A program made the translations under genes and the position numbers. Below the pieces are notes generated by a model. It was not told where the DNA came from. It worked only from the letters and a program-made list of their open reading frames with translations, and searched no databases. This document shows positions 54,172 to 63,440 of a DNA stretch of 64,000 bases, one piece after another. The first letter of the stretch is position 1, and the number at the start of each line of letters is the position of its first letter. The stretch is from Streptomyces sp. WMMB 322 (GTDB taxonomy: Bacteria; Actinomycetota; Actinomycetes; Streptomycetales; Streptomycetaceae): positions 434,001 through 498,000 of the forward strand of contig NZ_FMHI01000002.1 in the NCBI RefSeq assembly GCF_900090145.1, in the 5' to 3' direction.

Positions 54172-54546
54172 ATGGAATCGCGTGAGGGCCGTGACGGGCG
54201 GCAGGGGACGGCTGCCGCAGCCGCTGCCGGATGTCTCGTCGCGGCTGCCGCGGCGGCCACCGGGTTCGCGGTGTGGTTCGTCTTCGCGCGCTCCGGTGTG
54301 GCCGGCGGCTTCGAGGGACGACGCGACTGGAGCCTGCTGTACATCGAACTCCCGGGCATGGTGGCAGGCTTCCCGCTGATCGCGGTGCTCACCTGGTCCC
54401 TCACCCGCGCCGTCTTCCGTGGACGGGGCCGACGCGGCACACGGGCGGTCGTCGCGGCCGCCGTCGTGGCCCTGACGCTGCTGCTGCTGTCCTGGGCCTG
54501 CGGGGTCTGGCTGGAGCACCGCGTCGACCGGCTCGGACCGCTCTGA
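54172..54546 (+). CDS. Small three-TM membrane protein
   Basis: I do not recognise this 124-residue protein. Three hydrophobic segments (about 14-36, 52-72 and 88-108) are visible, the first very Ala-rich. The start is uncertain: ATG 54172 lacks a strong ribosome binding site, and the frame is open upstream. The gene follows the methyltransferase by 149 bases on the same strand. Confidence 0.5.
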   Translation: MESREGRDGRQGTAAAAAAGCLVAAAAAATGFAVWFVFARSGVAGGFEGRRDWSLLYIELPGMVAGFPLIAVLTWSLTRAVFRGRGRRGTRAVVAAAVVALTLLLLSWACGVWLEHRVDRLGPL

Positions 54547-54714
54547 CCGGCCCGAGCCCGTCCTCCCGCCCGCGCCGCCGAACCGCCGGGCTCATGCGCG
54601 CGCCCCGCGCCCGGCGTCCCCGCGGCCCCGGGCTGTCGGACCGGCCGCGGCGCCGGCGTACGGGCGGAGAGCCCCACCGGCGGTCCCCGGCTCCGCTTCC
54701 CGAGGGCGGGCCGG

Positions 54715-54748
54715 GATTCACCCGGGGTTCATCGTCAGGTCGACTCCC
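54715..54748 (+). promoter_or_regulatory. PHO-box-like direct repeats before the PhoX gene
   Basis: TTCAC at 54717 and TTCAT at 54728 begin units 11 bases apart (GATTCACCCGG, GGTTCATCGTC), and a weaker unit GGTCGACTCCC starts 11 bases on. Spacing and GTTCA core match the PhoP-binding PHO box of streptomycetes. It lies about 60-95 bases before the gene. Confidence 0.65.
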
Positions 54749-54808
54749 CGCGGAACTGCGCCCATAGCGTCGTCCTGCTGCCGTATGCACGGAGATCCGG
54801 AGGGGACC

Positions 54809-56878
54809 ATGCGCAAGCTGCTGACGGTGCTCGGCTCGCACCCGGGCGGAAGGTCCGCGATGACCTGCCGCTACCGGTGCGGTGACGCCTGCTTCCACGA
54901 AGCGCCCAACACCAGCGGCAACGAGTACGCCGGTGACGTCATCGCCCGGGCGCTCTCCCGCCGTTCGGTGCTGCGTGCCGGGGCCGTCGCGGGGGTGGTG
55001 GCCGCCGCCGGAACGGGTGCCTGCAGCTCGGACTCCGCCGGTGCGGTGTCGGCCGCGGACGCCGAGGCGAAGGGCAAGCCGGCCAAGGGGCTGCGCTTCA
55101 CGCCCGTCGAGCCGAACACCGACGACAAGGTGACCGTCCCGGACGGTTACGAGCAGAACATCGTGATCCGCTGGGGCGAACCGATCCTGCGCGGGGCCCC
55201 CGACTTCGATCCCGAGAAGCAGTCCGCGAAGGCGCAGAAGGGGCAGTTCGGTTACAACAACGACTTCCTGTCGCTGCTGCCGCTGAGCAAGCAGGAGGGC
55301 GGCAGCAGGCGGCAGTTGCTCGTCGCCAACCACGAATACACCGACGAGGTCCTGATGTTCGCGGGCTACGACCCCGACGACCCCACTCGCGAGCAGGCCG
55401 AGATCGGCTGGGCCGCGCACGGCCTCTCCGTCGTGGTCGTCGAGGGCGAGAAGGACTCCGGCGCCCTGCGGGCCGTGCCGCGCCACCGCCTCAACCGCCG
55501 TGTCACAGCGACCACGCCCTTCGAGGTGACCGGCCCGGCCGCCGGCAGCAAGTGGCTCCGCACGTCCGCCGACCCGGACGGCACCACGGTGCTCGGAACC
55601 CTCAACAACTGTGCGGGCGGCACCACTCCGTGGGGCACGACCCTGCACGGTGAGGAGAACGTCGACCAGTACTTCGCCAACACCGAGAAGGTCGAGGACG
55701 ACGAGCACCGCAAGCGGCTGGAGCGCTACGCCCTCAAGGGCACCGACACGGAGCGCAAGTGGGAGCGGTTCGACGACCGCTTCGACGTCACGAAGGAGCC
55801 GTACGAGCCGCACCGCTTCGGCTGGGTCGTCGAACTCGACCCGTACGACCCGGATTCCAGGCCCCGCAAGCGCACCGCGCTCGGCCGCTTCAAGCACGAG
55901 GGCGCCCAGCCGCGGCTGACGAGCGACGGCCGCGCCGTCGTCTACATGGGTGACGACGAACGCTTCGAGTACCTCTACAAGTTCGTCTCGTCGAAGCGGA
56001 TGCGGCGCGGCGGGAGCCGGGCCGACCACGAGCACAACATGACGCTCCTGGACCACGGCACGCTGTACGCCGCCAAGCTGACGGGCGACAGCCCGGAGGA
56101 CGAGATCGACGGTTCGGGCGAACTGCCGTCGGACGACCAGGAGTTCGACGGCCGTGGCAAGTGGATTCCCCTCGCCACGGGCGACGAGTCGCATGTGGAG
56201 GGCATGACCGCGGACGAGGTGTACGTCTTCACACGCATCGCCGGCGACAAGGTGGGCGCCACCAAGATGGACCGCCCCGAGGACGTCGAACCCAGCCCCC
56301 GCACCGGACGCGTCTACGCCGCCCTCACCAACAACTCCGACCGCGGCGCCGCGGGCAAGGCCGGCCCCGACGAGGCCAACCCGCGCAAGGGCAACAAGCA
56401 CGGCCACGTGCTGGAGTTCACCGAGCGGGGGAACGACCCGGCCGCGCGCCGCTTCACCTGGCGGCTGTTCCTGGTGTGCGGCGACCCCGAGGACCCGGAC
56501 ACCTACTTCGGCGGCTTCCCCAAGGACCAGGTCAGCCCCATCTCCTGCCCCGACAACGTCACGTTCGACGACTTCGGCAACCTGTGGATCTCCACGGACG
56601 GCGCCGAACTCGGCTTCCAGGACGGCCTGTTCGGGGTGGCCACCGCGGGGCCGCGGCGCGGCGAGGTCCGGCAGTTCCTGACCATGCCCAACGCCGCCGA
56701 GACCTGCGGGCCGATCGTGCAGGACAGGCGCGTCCTGGTCGCCGTCCAGCACCCGGGCGAGGAGGACGGCGCGAGCGTCGAGAAGCCCGCCTCCCAGTGG
56801 CCCGACGGGCCGGACGCATACGTACGCCCCTCGGTCGTCAGCGTCTGGCGCAAGGACGGCGGCGACATCGGGGTCTGA
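54809..56878 (+). CDS. PhoX-family phosphatase (DUF839), Tat-exported
   Basis: A 689-residue protein. An early cysteine cluster CRYRCGDAC (20-28) precedes a Tat signal with twin arginines at 51-52 (SRRSVLRAGAVAGVV) and a lipobox-like TGAC with Cys72, so it may be a lipoprotein. The rest is the PhoX/DUF839 beta-propeller with NTDDKVTVPDGYEQNIVIRW, LNNCAGGTTPWGTTLHGEEN, NNSDRG and DNVTFDDFGNLWISTDGAE, which contain the metal-binding residues of PhoX. PhoX is a Ca/Fe-dependent alkaline phosphatase. ATG 54809 follows GGAGGGG. A PHO-box-like repeat upstream predicts induction under phosphate starvation. Confidence 0.88.
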   Translation: MRKLLTVLGSHPGGRSAMTCRYRCGDACFHEAPNTSGNEYAGDVIARALSRRSVLRAGAVAGVVAAAGTGACSSDSAGAVSAADAEAKGKPAKGLRFTPVEPNTDDKVTVPDGYEQNIVIRWGEPILRGAPDFDPEKQSAKAQKGQFGYNNDFLSLLPLSKQEGGSRRQLLVANHEYTDEVLMFAGYDPDDPTREQAEIGWAAHGLSVVVVEGEKDSGALRAVPRHRLNRRVTATTPFEVTGPAAGSKWLRTSADPDGTTVLGTLNNCAGGTTPWGTTLHGEENVDQYFANTEKVEDDEHRKRLERYALKGTDTERKWERFDDRFDVTKEPYEPHRFGWVVELDPYDPDSRPRKRTALGRFKHEGAQPRLTSDGRAVVYMGDDERFEYLYKFVSSKRMRRGGSRADHEHNMTLLDHGTLYAAKLTGDSPEDEIDGSGELPSDDQEFDGRGKWIPLATGDESHVEGMTADEVYVFTRIAGDKVGATKMDRPEDVEPSPRTGRVYAALTNNSDRGAAGKAGPDEANPRKGNKHGHVLEFTERGNDPAARRFTWRLFLVCGDPEDPDTYFGGFPKDQVSPISCPDNVTFDDFGNLWISTDGAELGFQDGLFGVATAGPRRGEVRQFLTMPNAAETCGPIVQDRRVLVAVQHPGEEDGASVEKPASQWPDGPDAYVRPSVVSVWRKDGGDIGV

Positions 56879-57005
56879 CGGACGCCTCCGCTCCGCCCGC
56901 CGTGCGCGTGTGATCGACTGCTGAGCGGCAGCCCGCAACGGGCAGCCGGCAGACGGCACGCCGGTGTGCGCGCGTGCGGCGAGCGAGCGGAGCGGAGGGC
57001 GTCGG

Positions 57006-57326
57006 ATGACTCTGGCCTGGGTGGTCCTCATCGTCTCGGGGGTGCTGGAGACCGTATGGGCGAGTGCCCTGGAGGCGTCCGGCAATTTCCACAGGCTGTG
57101 GCCTTCGCTGCTCTTCCTCGGCGCGCTCGCGGCCAGCATGGCCGGGCTGTCGTACGCGGTGACGCACATCCCGCTGGGCACCGCATACGGCGTCTGGGTG
57201 GGCATCGGAGCCATCGGCACCGCCGCCTACGGCATGGCGGTGCTCGGCGACCCGGTCACGGCGGCACGTGTGCTGTGTCTGCTGCTGATCGTCGCCGGAG
57301 TGGTGGGGCTCAAGCTCCTGCACTGA
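57006..57326 (+). CDS. SMR-family exporter (SugE/Gdx-like)
   Basis: A 106-residue protein with four TM helices. The essential Glu lies in the first helix in SGVLETVWASALE, and PLGTAYGVWVGIGAIGTAAYG is the typical SMR second half. The WAVGLK-like part is WASALE here, closest to SugE/Gdx proteins that export guanidinium or quaternary amines. ATG 57006 follows GGAGGG. I searched the 127 bases upstream for a guanidine riboswitch and saw none. Confidence 0.85.
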   Translation: MTLAWVVLIVSGVLETVWASALEASGNFHRLWPSLLFLGALAASMAGLSYAVTHIPLGTAYGVWVGIGAIGTAAYGMAVLGDPVTAARVLCLLLIVAGVVGLKLLH

Positions 57327-57659
57327 ACCGGGAGGGCCGGGCACTGACGGACCGAGGCACCGATGCACTGACGCACCGCGGCGCCGGCGCACCGATGCAC
57401 TGAGGCACCGCGGCCCCGGGCCCGGGCCGGGCCGCCTCCCGCGTCCTCGCGGCGCTCCGGGCCACGGCCGCGTGCCGCGACGCCTCCGGTACCGCGGCCG
57501 CGTGCCGGATGAGCAGGTCTCGTGCCGTACGTGTGTGATTCCGCCGCAGCGGGTTACCGGCGGCGCGTGAGGGCACTCTCCGGGTTCGGCGGGCAACCGA
57601 ACGGTCCGTCACCAAACGTGTCCGTATGGACGATCCCGAGCAGAAAGGCTGGACCCCTC
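57327..57659. other. Gene-free region with a direct repeat
   Basis: No gene supported. A 26-base unit containing GCACCGATGCACTGA and GCACCGCGGC is repeated at 57357-57382 and 57389-57414 (period 32) with one mismatch. The right-hand part holds the promoter of the dienelactone hydrolase gene. Confidence 0.55.
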
Positions 57660-58355
57660 GTGTCTGCACCACCGCTGCGCCAGAACCTGCGCTTCGACGC
57701 GGACGGCGTCGAGATCTACGGCTATCTGGCGCTCCCGGAGAGCGGCACCGGCCCCGGAGTCATCGTCATCCAGGAGTGGTGGGGGCTGACCGACCAGATC
57801 GCCGAGGTGACGGACCAGTTCGCCGCCGCCGGCTACGTGGCACTCGCCCCCGACCTCTACGGCGGCCGCACCACCCACGACAGCGACGACGCCGCCCGCC
57901 TCGCCTCCGAGCTGCCCATGGGCACCGCCGTGCGCGAACTCGTGGGCGCCGTCGACTACTTGCGCGGCCACGAGGCCGTCCGGGGAGACGCCGTGGGCGC
58001 CGTGGGCTTCTGCATGGGCGGCGGCTTCGTCCTTGCGCTCGCCGCCGAGGCGGGGGAGAAGATCGCCGCGGCCGTCCCGTTCTACGGCGTCGTCAGTGAC
58101 GACGAGGTCGACTTCACGAACCTGAGGGCCGATGTCCTCGGCCACTACGGCGAGTTGGACGAGAACGCCACCCCGCAGCGCGCCGAGGAGATCGCCGCGC
58201 GCATCCGCAGCGAGTCCGGGGCGAAGGTGACCATCGAGCGCTACGCGGCGGGTCACGCCTTCGCCAACGAGGAGAACCACCTGGGCACTTACGACCCGGA
58301 GGCGACGCGGCTCGCCTGGGAGCGCACCCTCGCCTTTCTCGGGGAGCGGCTCTGA
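57660..58355 (+). CDS. Dienelactone hydrolase family protein
   Basis: A 231-residue alpha/beta hydrolase. The DLH triad is visible: nucleophile Cys in GFCMGGGF, Asp in HYGELDENATP, and His in YAAGHAFAN. VIVIQEWWGLTDQIAEVTD is the typical DLH loop with Glu near the oxyanion hole. Substrates can be lactones or small esters. GTG 57660 is chosen to give the usual length; a GTG at 57618 is in frame but adds an unusual tail. Confidence 0.85.
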   Translation: MSAPPLRQNLRFDADGVEIYGYLALPESGTGPGVIVIQEWWGLTDQIAEVTDQFAAAGYVALAPDLYGGRTTHDSDDAARLASELPMGTAVRELVGAVDYLRGHEAVRGDAVGAVGFCMGGGFVLALAAEAGEKIAAAVPFYGVVSDDEVDFTNLRADVLGHYGELDENATPQRAEEIAARIRSESGAKVTIERYAAGHAFANEENHLGTYDPEATRLAWERTLAFLGERL

Positions 58356-58667
58356 GCGCGGCGGCGGACGCTGCGGCGCGCCACCGGACGCTGCCGTCGT
58401 GCCGCAGGACGGTGCCGGCCCTGATGCCGGCCGGCCGGCGACACAGGCCTGGGCGCCGGAGGAGGAGCGGCGACCAGGCCTGTGCCGCCGCGCCGTCCGC
58501 CGCTCGCGCATCCCCCGGGTCAGACCCTTCCTCTCGCCCGCCTCCCGGCCCGGACCGCTCGACTCGCGCGCGTCCCGGCCCGAACCCCCCGGCCCCCCGC
58601 TGAACTTGCGTCGCAGCCGCGGCAGGAGGACGAGCCGCGGGAAGGGGGACGGGCCGCGGGGCTCCGC
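58356..58667. other. Gene-free region between convergent genes
   Basis: These 312 bases are Pro/Arg-coding low-complexity DNA with several CCCGGCCCGGA-type words. I see no gene, no clear hairpin and no operator. Confidence 0.5.
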
Positions 58668-59612
58668 TCAGGGCAGCAGCACGACCTTGCCGCCGGGATG
58701 GCCGTCCGCGAGGAAGCGGTGCGCGTCGGCCGCCTCCGCGAGGGAGTACGTACGGGCGACGACGACCTCGATCTCCCCCTGGTGTGCGAGCTCGGCCAGC
58801 TTCCGCCACGAGCCGGCTCTGATCTCTGTGCCTGGGTCGGCGTTCGGGCCGCCGCCGATCAGCTTGATCCCGGTGTCGGCCCGGTCGAAGGCGATGATGG
58901 AGACGATGCGGCCGGGGTCGGGCACGAGTTCGAGGGAAAGGTCGATCGCCTCCCGCGTGCCGGAGGCGTCGATGACCGCGTCCACTCCGCCGGGTGCCGC
59001 CTCGCGTACACGTTCACGCAGGCCTTCGCCGTACCGCACGGCGGTCGCTCCGTAGCGTTCGACGGAGTCGAGATGGCTTTCGCCCGCCGTGCCGATGACT
59101 CTCACGCCGTCCGCCACCGCGATCTGCACCGCGAGCAGGCCCACGCCGCCCGACGCCCCGTGGATCAGCAGCGTCTCGCCCTCGGAGACACCGGTCACGG
59201 TGAGGGCGTGCACGGCCGTCGAACCGGCGAGCCGCAGCCCGGCGGCTTCCTCCCAGGACAGTTCCGGCGGTTTCGGCGCGACGCTCGACGCGGGCACCGT
59301 CAATTCGGTCGCGTAGGCGCCGGGAGCCGGGTGGACCATCACCTCGTCCCCGACCGACAGAGGCCCGGCAGGGCCCTCGGCGTCCCGGCCGACGGCGGTC
59401 ACCACGCCGGACAGCTCCAGGCCGACAGGCATCGGCAGCGCGGCCGGATCGGCGCCCATGGCGCCGCTGTAGAGCTTGTAGTCGACGGGATTGACCCCGA
59501 TGGCCATGGCCCGCACCGTGACCTCGCCGGGGCCCGGGGCGGGGACGTCGGACTCGATCAGGGAGAGGACTTCCGGGCCGCCGTACGAGTCGGCCACCAC
59601 ACGCTTCGCCAT
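58668..59612 (-). CDS. NADP-dependent quinone oxidoreductase-like protein (MDR family)
   Basis: A 314-residue zinc-independent medium-chain dehydrogenase. ALPMPVGLELSGVVTAVG and the Rossmann loop LLIHGASGGVGLLAVQIA (about residue 145-162) are typical; GIKLIGGGPNADPG replaces the usual middle. It probably reduces a quinone or enone with NADPH. ATG 59612 follows GAAGGGA. The 2-hydroxyacid dehydrogenase gene lies 184 bases upstream on the same strand. Confidence 0.85.
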   Translation of the reverse strand: MAKRVVADSYGGPEVLSLIESDVPAPGPGEVTVRAMAIGVNPVDYKLYSGAMGADPAALPMPVGLELSGVVTAVGRDAEGPAGPLSVGDEVMVHPAPGAYATELTVPASSVAPKPPELSWEEAAGLRLAGSTAVHALTVTGVSEGETLLIHGASGGVGLLAVQIAVADGVRVIGTAGESHLDSVERYGATAVRYGEGLRERVREAAPGGVDAVIDASGTREAIDLSLELVPDPGRIVSIIAFDRADTGIKLIGGGPNADPGTEIRAGSWRKLAELAHQGEIEVVVARTYSLAEAADAHRFLADGHPGGKVVLLP

Positions 59613-59796
59613 GCCGCGGTCCCTTCGTTCGGGTGTCCGTCACCCGCCAGGGTCGCACCGGGCGGCCCGGCACGCGCGGCGGCCGGAAGCCGCACGGGCG
59701 CAGACAGCCCGGGCGCGGGCGGGGCGGTCCGGGGGACCGGGAGTCGCCCGGACCCGGGAGAGACCGGGGGACCTGGGTCCGCCCGGCACCCCGCCG

Positions 59797-60741
59797 TCAC
59801 GGCGCGAGCGTGCGCACCGGCTCTCCCGCCGCCCAGGCGGCGATGTCCTCCAAGGCCTCCCCGTAGAAGATCCGGTACGTCTCCTCGGTGACGTATCCGA
59901 TGTGCGGGGTCAGGACGGTGCGGGGCGCGGTGCGCAGCGGGGCGTCGGCCGGCAGCGGCTCGACGTCGTAGACGTCCAGGCCGGCACCTGCGAGACGCCC
60001 CTCGATCAGGGCGTCGACGAGTGCGTCGGTGTCGATCAGCGGACCGCGTGAGGTGTTGACGAGGTAAGCGGTGGGCTTCATCCACGACAGCTCCTCCCTG
60101 CCGATCAGCCCCCTGCTGCGTTCGCTGAGCTTGTAGTGGACGGTCACGATGTCGGACTCGGCGAAGAGGGTCTGCTTGCTGACCGGCTCGGCGCCGCGCT
60201 CGCGGGCGGTCGACGGTTCGAGGTTGCTGCTCCAGGCCAGCACGCGCATGCCGAACGCCCGCCCCACGGTGGCCACTCGCGACCCGAGCCGTCCGAGCCC
60301 GACGATGCCGAGAGTGCGTCCGTACAGGTCACCGCCTATGGAGTGCTGCCACTGCCCTTCGCGGACCCCGGTCGACTCGGCGGGGATGTGGCGCAGCAGG
60401 GAGAGGATGAGCCCCCAGGTGAGCTCGGGTGTCGCGGTGGCGGGGCTCTGCGTGCCGCAGACGGTCACGCCGTGGCGTTCGGCGGCGGCCAGGTCGATCG
60501 AGGGGTTGGCCATTCCGGTCGTGACGAGCAGACGCAGGTCGGGGAGGCGCTCGAACCGTTCGGCGGTGAACGGGGTGCGCTCGCGCATCGCGACGACGAC
60601 CTCGTAACCGCGCAGTGCCTCGGCGAGTCCGTCGGTGCCGGCGATGTGCTCGTGGAAGAAGGTGACTTCGGCGTCCAGACTCTGCCAGTCGGCGAAGTGG
60701 TGGGCGGCCTGCTGGTAGTCGTCGAGGACGGCGACGCGCAC
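59797..60741 (-). CDS. D-2-hydroxyacid dehydrogenase family protein
   Basis: A 314-residue NAD(P)-dependent dehydrogenase. NAD loop GIVGLGRLGSRVATVG; the catalytic Arg is in NTSRGPLIDTDALVDAL, a Glu in DVEPLPADAP and a His in VLTPHIGYVT. It would interconvert a 2-oxoacid and D-2-hydroxyacid; the substrate is unknown. GTG 60741 follows AAAGGA. Confidence 0.88.
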   Translation of the reverse strand: MRVAVLDDYQQAAHHFADWQSLDAEVTFFHEHIAGTDGLAEALRGYEVVVAMRERTPFTAERFERLPDLRLLVTTGMANPSIDLAAAERHGVTVCGTQSPATATPELTWGLILSLLRHIPAESTGVREGQWQHSIGGDLYGRTLGIVGLGRLGSRVATVGRAFGMRVLAWSSNLEPSTARERGAEPVSKQTLFAESDIVTVHYKLSERSRGLIGREELSWMKPTAYLVNTSRGPLIDTDALVDALIEGRLAGAGLDVYDVEPLPADAPLRTAPRTVLTPHIGYVTEETYRIFYGEALEDIAAWAAGEPVRTLAP

Positions 60742-61233
60742 GGTCGTTCCTTTCGTACGGGATCACTGGGCCCCGGGTCCCCCTGGACCGCGGTGCCGTC
60801 TGGGGCTCGCTGTCGTCCGGCCCCGGGCCATGGCGTCCGGGTCGCGGAAGACGTGCGGGGATCACGGGCGAACTGCCCCTGACGTGGACCTTAAGTCCTT
60901 CGCGCGCTTCCGCGTAGTCCTGGGGCGGACGCGGTCCCCGATGTGACCTGGGACGCGCGGATGCGCGGACGCCCCCGGACGCCGGACGCCGGACGCCGGA
61001 CGCCCGGACACCGGCCGGGCCCGGGGCGTGCCGTGCGCCGCCGTGCGCGCCGGACCGTACGCAGCGCGTCGGCGGCCGCTCTCCCGCACGGCACCGTCAT
61101 GACACCGAACCGGTCCCGCACTTGAAAAGCGTTCCGGCACGGGTCCGGCACGTGTCCGGTATGGACGGTGACTCGTTCCGGAAGGTATCGAGGCCGTCAG
61201 GGGCGGCACAGAACACCCGAGGAGTACATCGCC
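60742..61233. other. Gene-free region with a 7-base tandem repeat
   Basis: No gene supported in 492 bases. Four perfect GGACGCC copies run at 60977-61004, with partial copies on both sides. The promoters of the leftward dehydrogenase and the rightward methyltransferase should lie here. Confidence 0.6.
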
Positions 61234-62040
61234 ATGCCCAAGAGGACCGCACGGTCACTGACCGCCAACCGTTCGAGGCTGTCGCACAAGGCCTCCTATG
61301 CCCTGCGCAACCCGGGGCGGGTCGCCCCGTACGTGCGTCGTGCCCTCCGGGACGCCTGGCTGCGGTTCAGGCACCCGGACCATGTCGGCTACTACCGGGC
61401 CGTGATGGCCTCGGACACCGCGAACAACCCCGAGGCCGCGGTCGGGAGCGGCAGCCACGAGAGGTGGCTCGCGCTGGGGCGGATGCAGTTCGACTTCCTC
61501 AAGGAGCACGGGCTTCGGCCCCAGCACCGCATGCTCGACATCGGCTGCGGAAACCTGCGTGCGGGCTGGCGGTTCATCCAGTACCTCGACGCCGGCAACT
61601 ACTACGGCATCGACATCTCCCCCGACATCCTCATCTCCGCGAAGGAGACCCTCACCCGGTACGAACTGCAGGAGAAACTGCCCCACTTGACGCTCACGCA
61701 CGACCTGAAGCTCGACTTCCTGCCGAGCGGTCACTTCGACGTCGTGCATGCGCACAGCGTCTTCTCCCACTCGCCGATCGAGGTCATCGACGAGTGCCTG
61801 TCCAACGTCGGTCGGGTCCTGGCCCCCGGCGGCTTCTTCGACTTCACCTTCGACCGTACGGAAGGCGCAGAACACCAGGTGCTGCGTGAGGACTTCTACT
61901 ACCGGACGGAGACGCTGGCCGCGCTCGCGCGGAAGCACGGTCTGGCCGCCCGCTTCATGGACGACTGGGAGAAGCTTCCGCACAAGCAGTCCAAGATCCG
62001 GGTCTCGCTCGAGGACTCGTCCGTGCCTGCTGAGAACTGA
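61234..62040 (+). CDS. Class I SAM-dependent methyltransferase
   Basis: A 268-residue protein. The SAM loop is MLDIGCGNLRAGWRFI (about residue 103), followed by YYGIDISPDILISAK, HAHSVFSHSPIEVIDECL and LAPGGFFDFTFDRT, a standard class I layout. A basic N-terminal segment of about 50 residues precedes it. The substrate is unknown. ATG 61234 follows GAGGAG. Confidence 0.82.
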   Translation: MPKRTARSLTANRSRLSHKASYALRNPGRVAPYVRRALRDAWLRFRHPDHVGYYRAVMASDTANNPEAAVGSGSHERWLALGRMQFDFLKEHGLRPQHRMLDIGCGNLRAGWRFIQYLDAGNYYGIDISPDILISAKETLTRYELQEKLPHLTLTHDLKLDFLPSGHFDVVHAHSVFSHSPIEVIDECLSNVGRVLAPGGFFDFTFDRTEGAEHQVLREDFYYRTETLAALARKHGLAARFMDDWEKLPHKQSKIRVSLEDSSVPAEN

Positions 62041-62078
62041 CGTCTGCCGGGGGGACGGGAACGGGGGGAACGGGAACC

Positions 62079-62111
62079 GGGCCGGGGACGGGCCGGGGAC
62101 GGGCCGGGGTC
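62079..62111. repeat. Tandem 11-base repeat, three copies
   Basis: GGGCCGGGGAC at 62079-62089 and 62090-62100, and GGGCCGGGGTC at 62101-62111, between two co-oriented genes. Confidence 0.7.
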
Positions 62112-62252
62112 CCGAGCGTCCGATGCGGCTCCCGGCCCGGGTGACGCCCGCCCGTGGCCCGCCGTCTGCGAAGCGCCACGCGTGCTATTGACGGCGCGCC
62201 CCCGCGCCGGTGAGGTGGCTGTTCAACCCCCCACAGACGGAAGGCAGTTCAC

Positions 62253-63332
62253 ATGCAGGGCATGACCACGGGCTCGCCGTCCCCCGGCGGCGGCCCGGGA
62301 GGCATACGCAGAACCGCACGCATCCTCGCCACACTGACAGTGGTGGCTCTGGCCGCGGGGAGCGGCACGGGTTACTCGTCCGCCCAGGACGCCCATGGCG
62401 CGAAGGACGCCCGTGGCGCGAAGGGCGCACAGGGCACGGTGAAGCGGACGGACGGTGCGCAGCACCCGGGCAAGGGCGGGACCGGCGAGGCGCGCGAGGG
62501 CACGTCCCCCTTCACGGGGCTTCCCGCCGATCCGGCACCCGTCCTGGCAGTGAAGATCGACAACCACAAGGACGCACGCCCTCACACCGCGGTCGAGGAC
62601 GCCGACATCACCGTCGTGGAGAAGGTCGAGGGCGGGCTGAGCCGGCTGCTCGGCATCTACTCCAGCAAGCTGCCCGACTCGCTCGGCCCCGTTCGCAGTG
62701 CCCGTGCGTACAACGTGGAGCAGCTGCGGATGTTCGACCGTCCCGCGCTCTCCTACTCGGGTGCCCGCGCGGGAGTCGAGGACCTGATAGAGAAGTCGCC
62801 GCTCCACGCCCGCTCCCACGACAAGTACCCCGAGCCCTATTTCCGCGGCGGCGACAACGAGGCTCCGCACAACCTCTACGTGCACCCGGACGAGCTCCTC
62901 GAGACCGCGCCGGAGGCCAGCGAGAGCGCCGACATAGGTTTCCGCTTCGCGGACGACGCTCCGGAGGGCGGCGAGCCCACGAAGGAGCGCTCGGTCGACT
63001 ACGGCTCGGCCGAGACCACCTTCAACTGGTCGGAGAAGGAGGATCGTTGGCTCACTTCGTTCGACGGTGCTCCGGCGACGGGCACCGGCGGGGCGCGGCT
63101 GGGCGGCAAGACCGTGATCGTGCAGAAGGTGGAGATGCCGCCGGACGACGGCGGTACGCCGTACGAGAAGACCGTCGGCAGCGGCGATGCGACGGTGCTG
63201 CGCGACGGCAAGGCGTACGAGACGAAGTGGGAGCGCCCGACCGCCGAGTCGGGCACGAGCTTCACCCTGCCGACCGGTGAGCGGATGCCCTTCGACCGCG
63301 GCAACGTATGGCTCGTCTACGAGGAGGCCTGA
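62253..63332 (+). CDS. DUF3048 domain protein (YerB-like)
   Basis: A 359-residue exported protein with an N-terminal signal-like segment (IRRTARILATLTVVALAAGSG), an Ala/Gly/Lys linker with repeated GAKDARGAKGAQG, and the DUF3048 core: FTGLPADPAPVLAVKIDNHKDARPH, GGLSRLLGIYSSKLPDSLGPVRSAR, YSGARAG and the C-terminal DGKAYETKWERPTAESGT. YerB-like proteins are lipoproteins of unknown activity in Gram-positive bacteria; no lipobox Cys is seen here. A 20-base tandem duplication covers its stop codon. Confidence 0.82.
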   Translation: MQGMTTGSPSPGGGPGGIRRTARILATLTVVALAAGSGTGYSSAQDAHGAKDARGAKGAQGTVKRTDGAQHPGKGGTGEAREGTSPFTGLPADPAPVLAVKIDNHKDARPHTAVEDADITVVEKVEGGLSRLLGIYSSKLPDSLGPVRSARAYNVEQLRMFDRPALSYSGARAGVEDLIEKSPLHARSHDKYPEPYFRGGDNEAPHNLYVHPDELLETAPEASESADIGFRFADDAPEGGEPTKERSVDYGSAETTFNWSEKEDRWLTSFDGAPATGTGGARLGGKTVIVQKVEMPPDDGGTPYEKTVGSGDATVLRDGKAYETKWERPTAESGTSFTLPTGERMPFDRGNVWLVYEEA

Positions 63333-63357
63333 GCCTCCACGAGGAGGCCTGAGCCTC
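63319..63357. repeat. 20-base tandem duplication over a stop codon
   Basis: ACGAGGAGGCCTGAGCCTCC at 63319-63338 is repeated at 63339-63357 (last base differs). The first copy contains the TGA of the DUF3048 gene, so the protein is not changed. Confidence 0.8.
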
Positions 63358-63440
63358 GGCACCTGCCTCGCGCGCGGACGCGCGTGCCCGCGGTGCCGGC
63401 GGCGGGACGTCCGCCCGCCGCCGGCACCGCGGGCCGTCGC

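Noticed and set aside
56879..57005. Guanidine riboswitch upstream of the SMR exporter
   Set aside because: No conserved guanidine-I, -II or -III pattern or typical hairpins are visible in the short gap.
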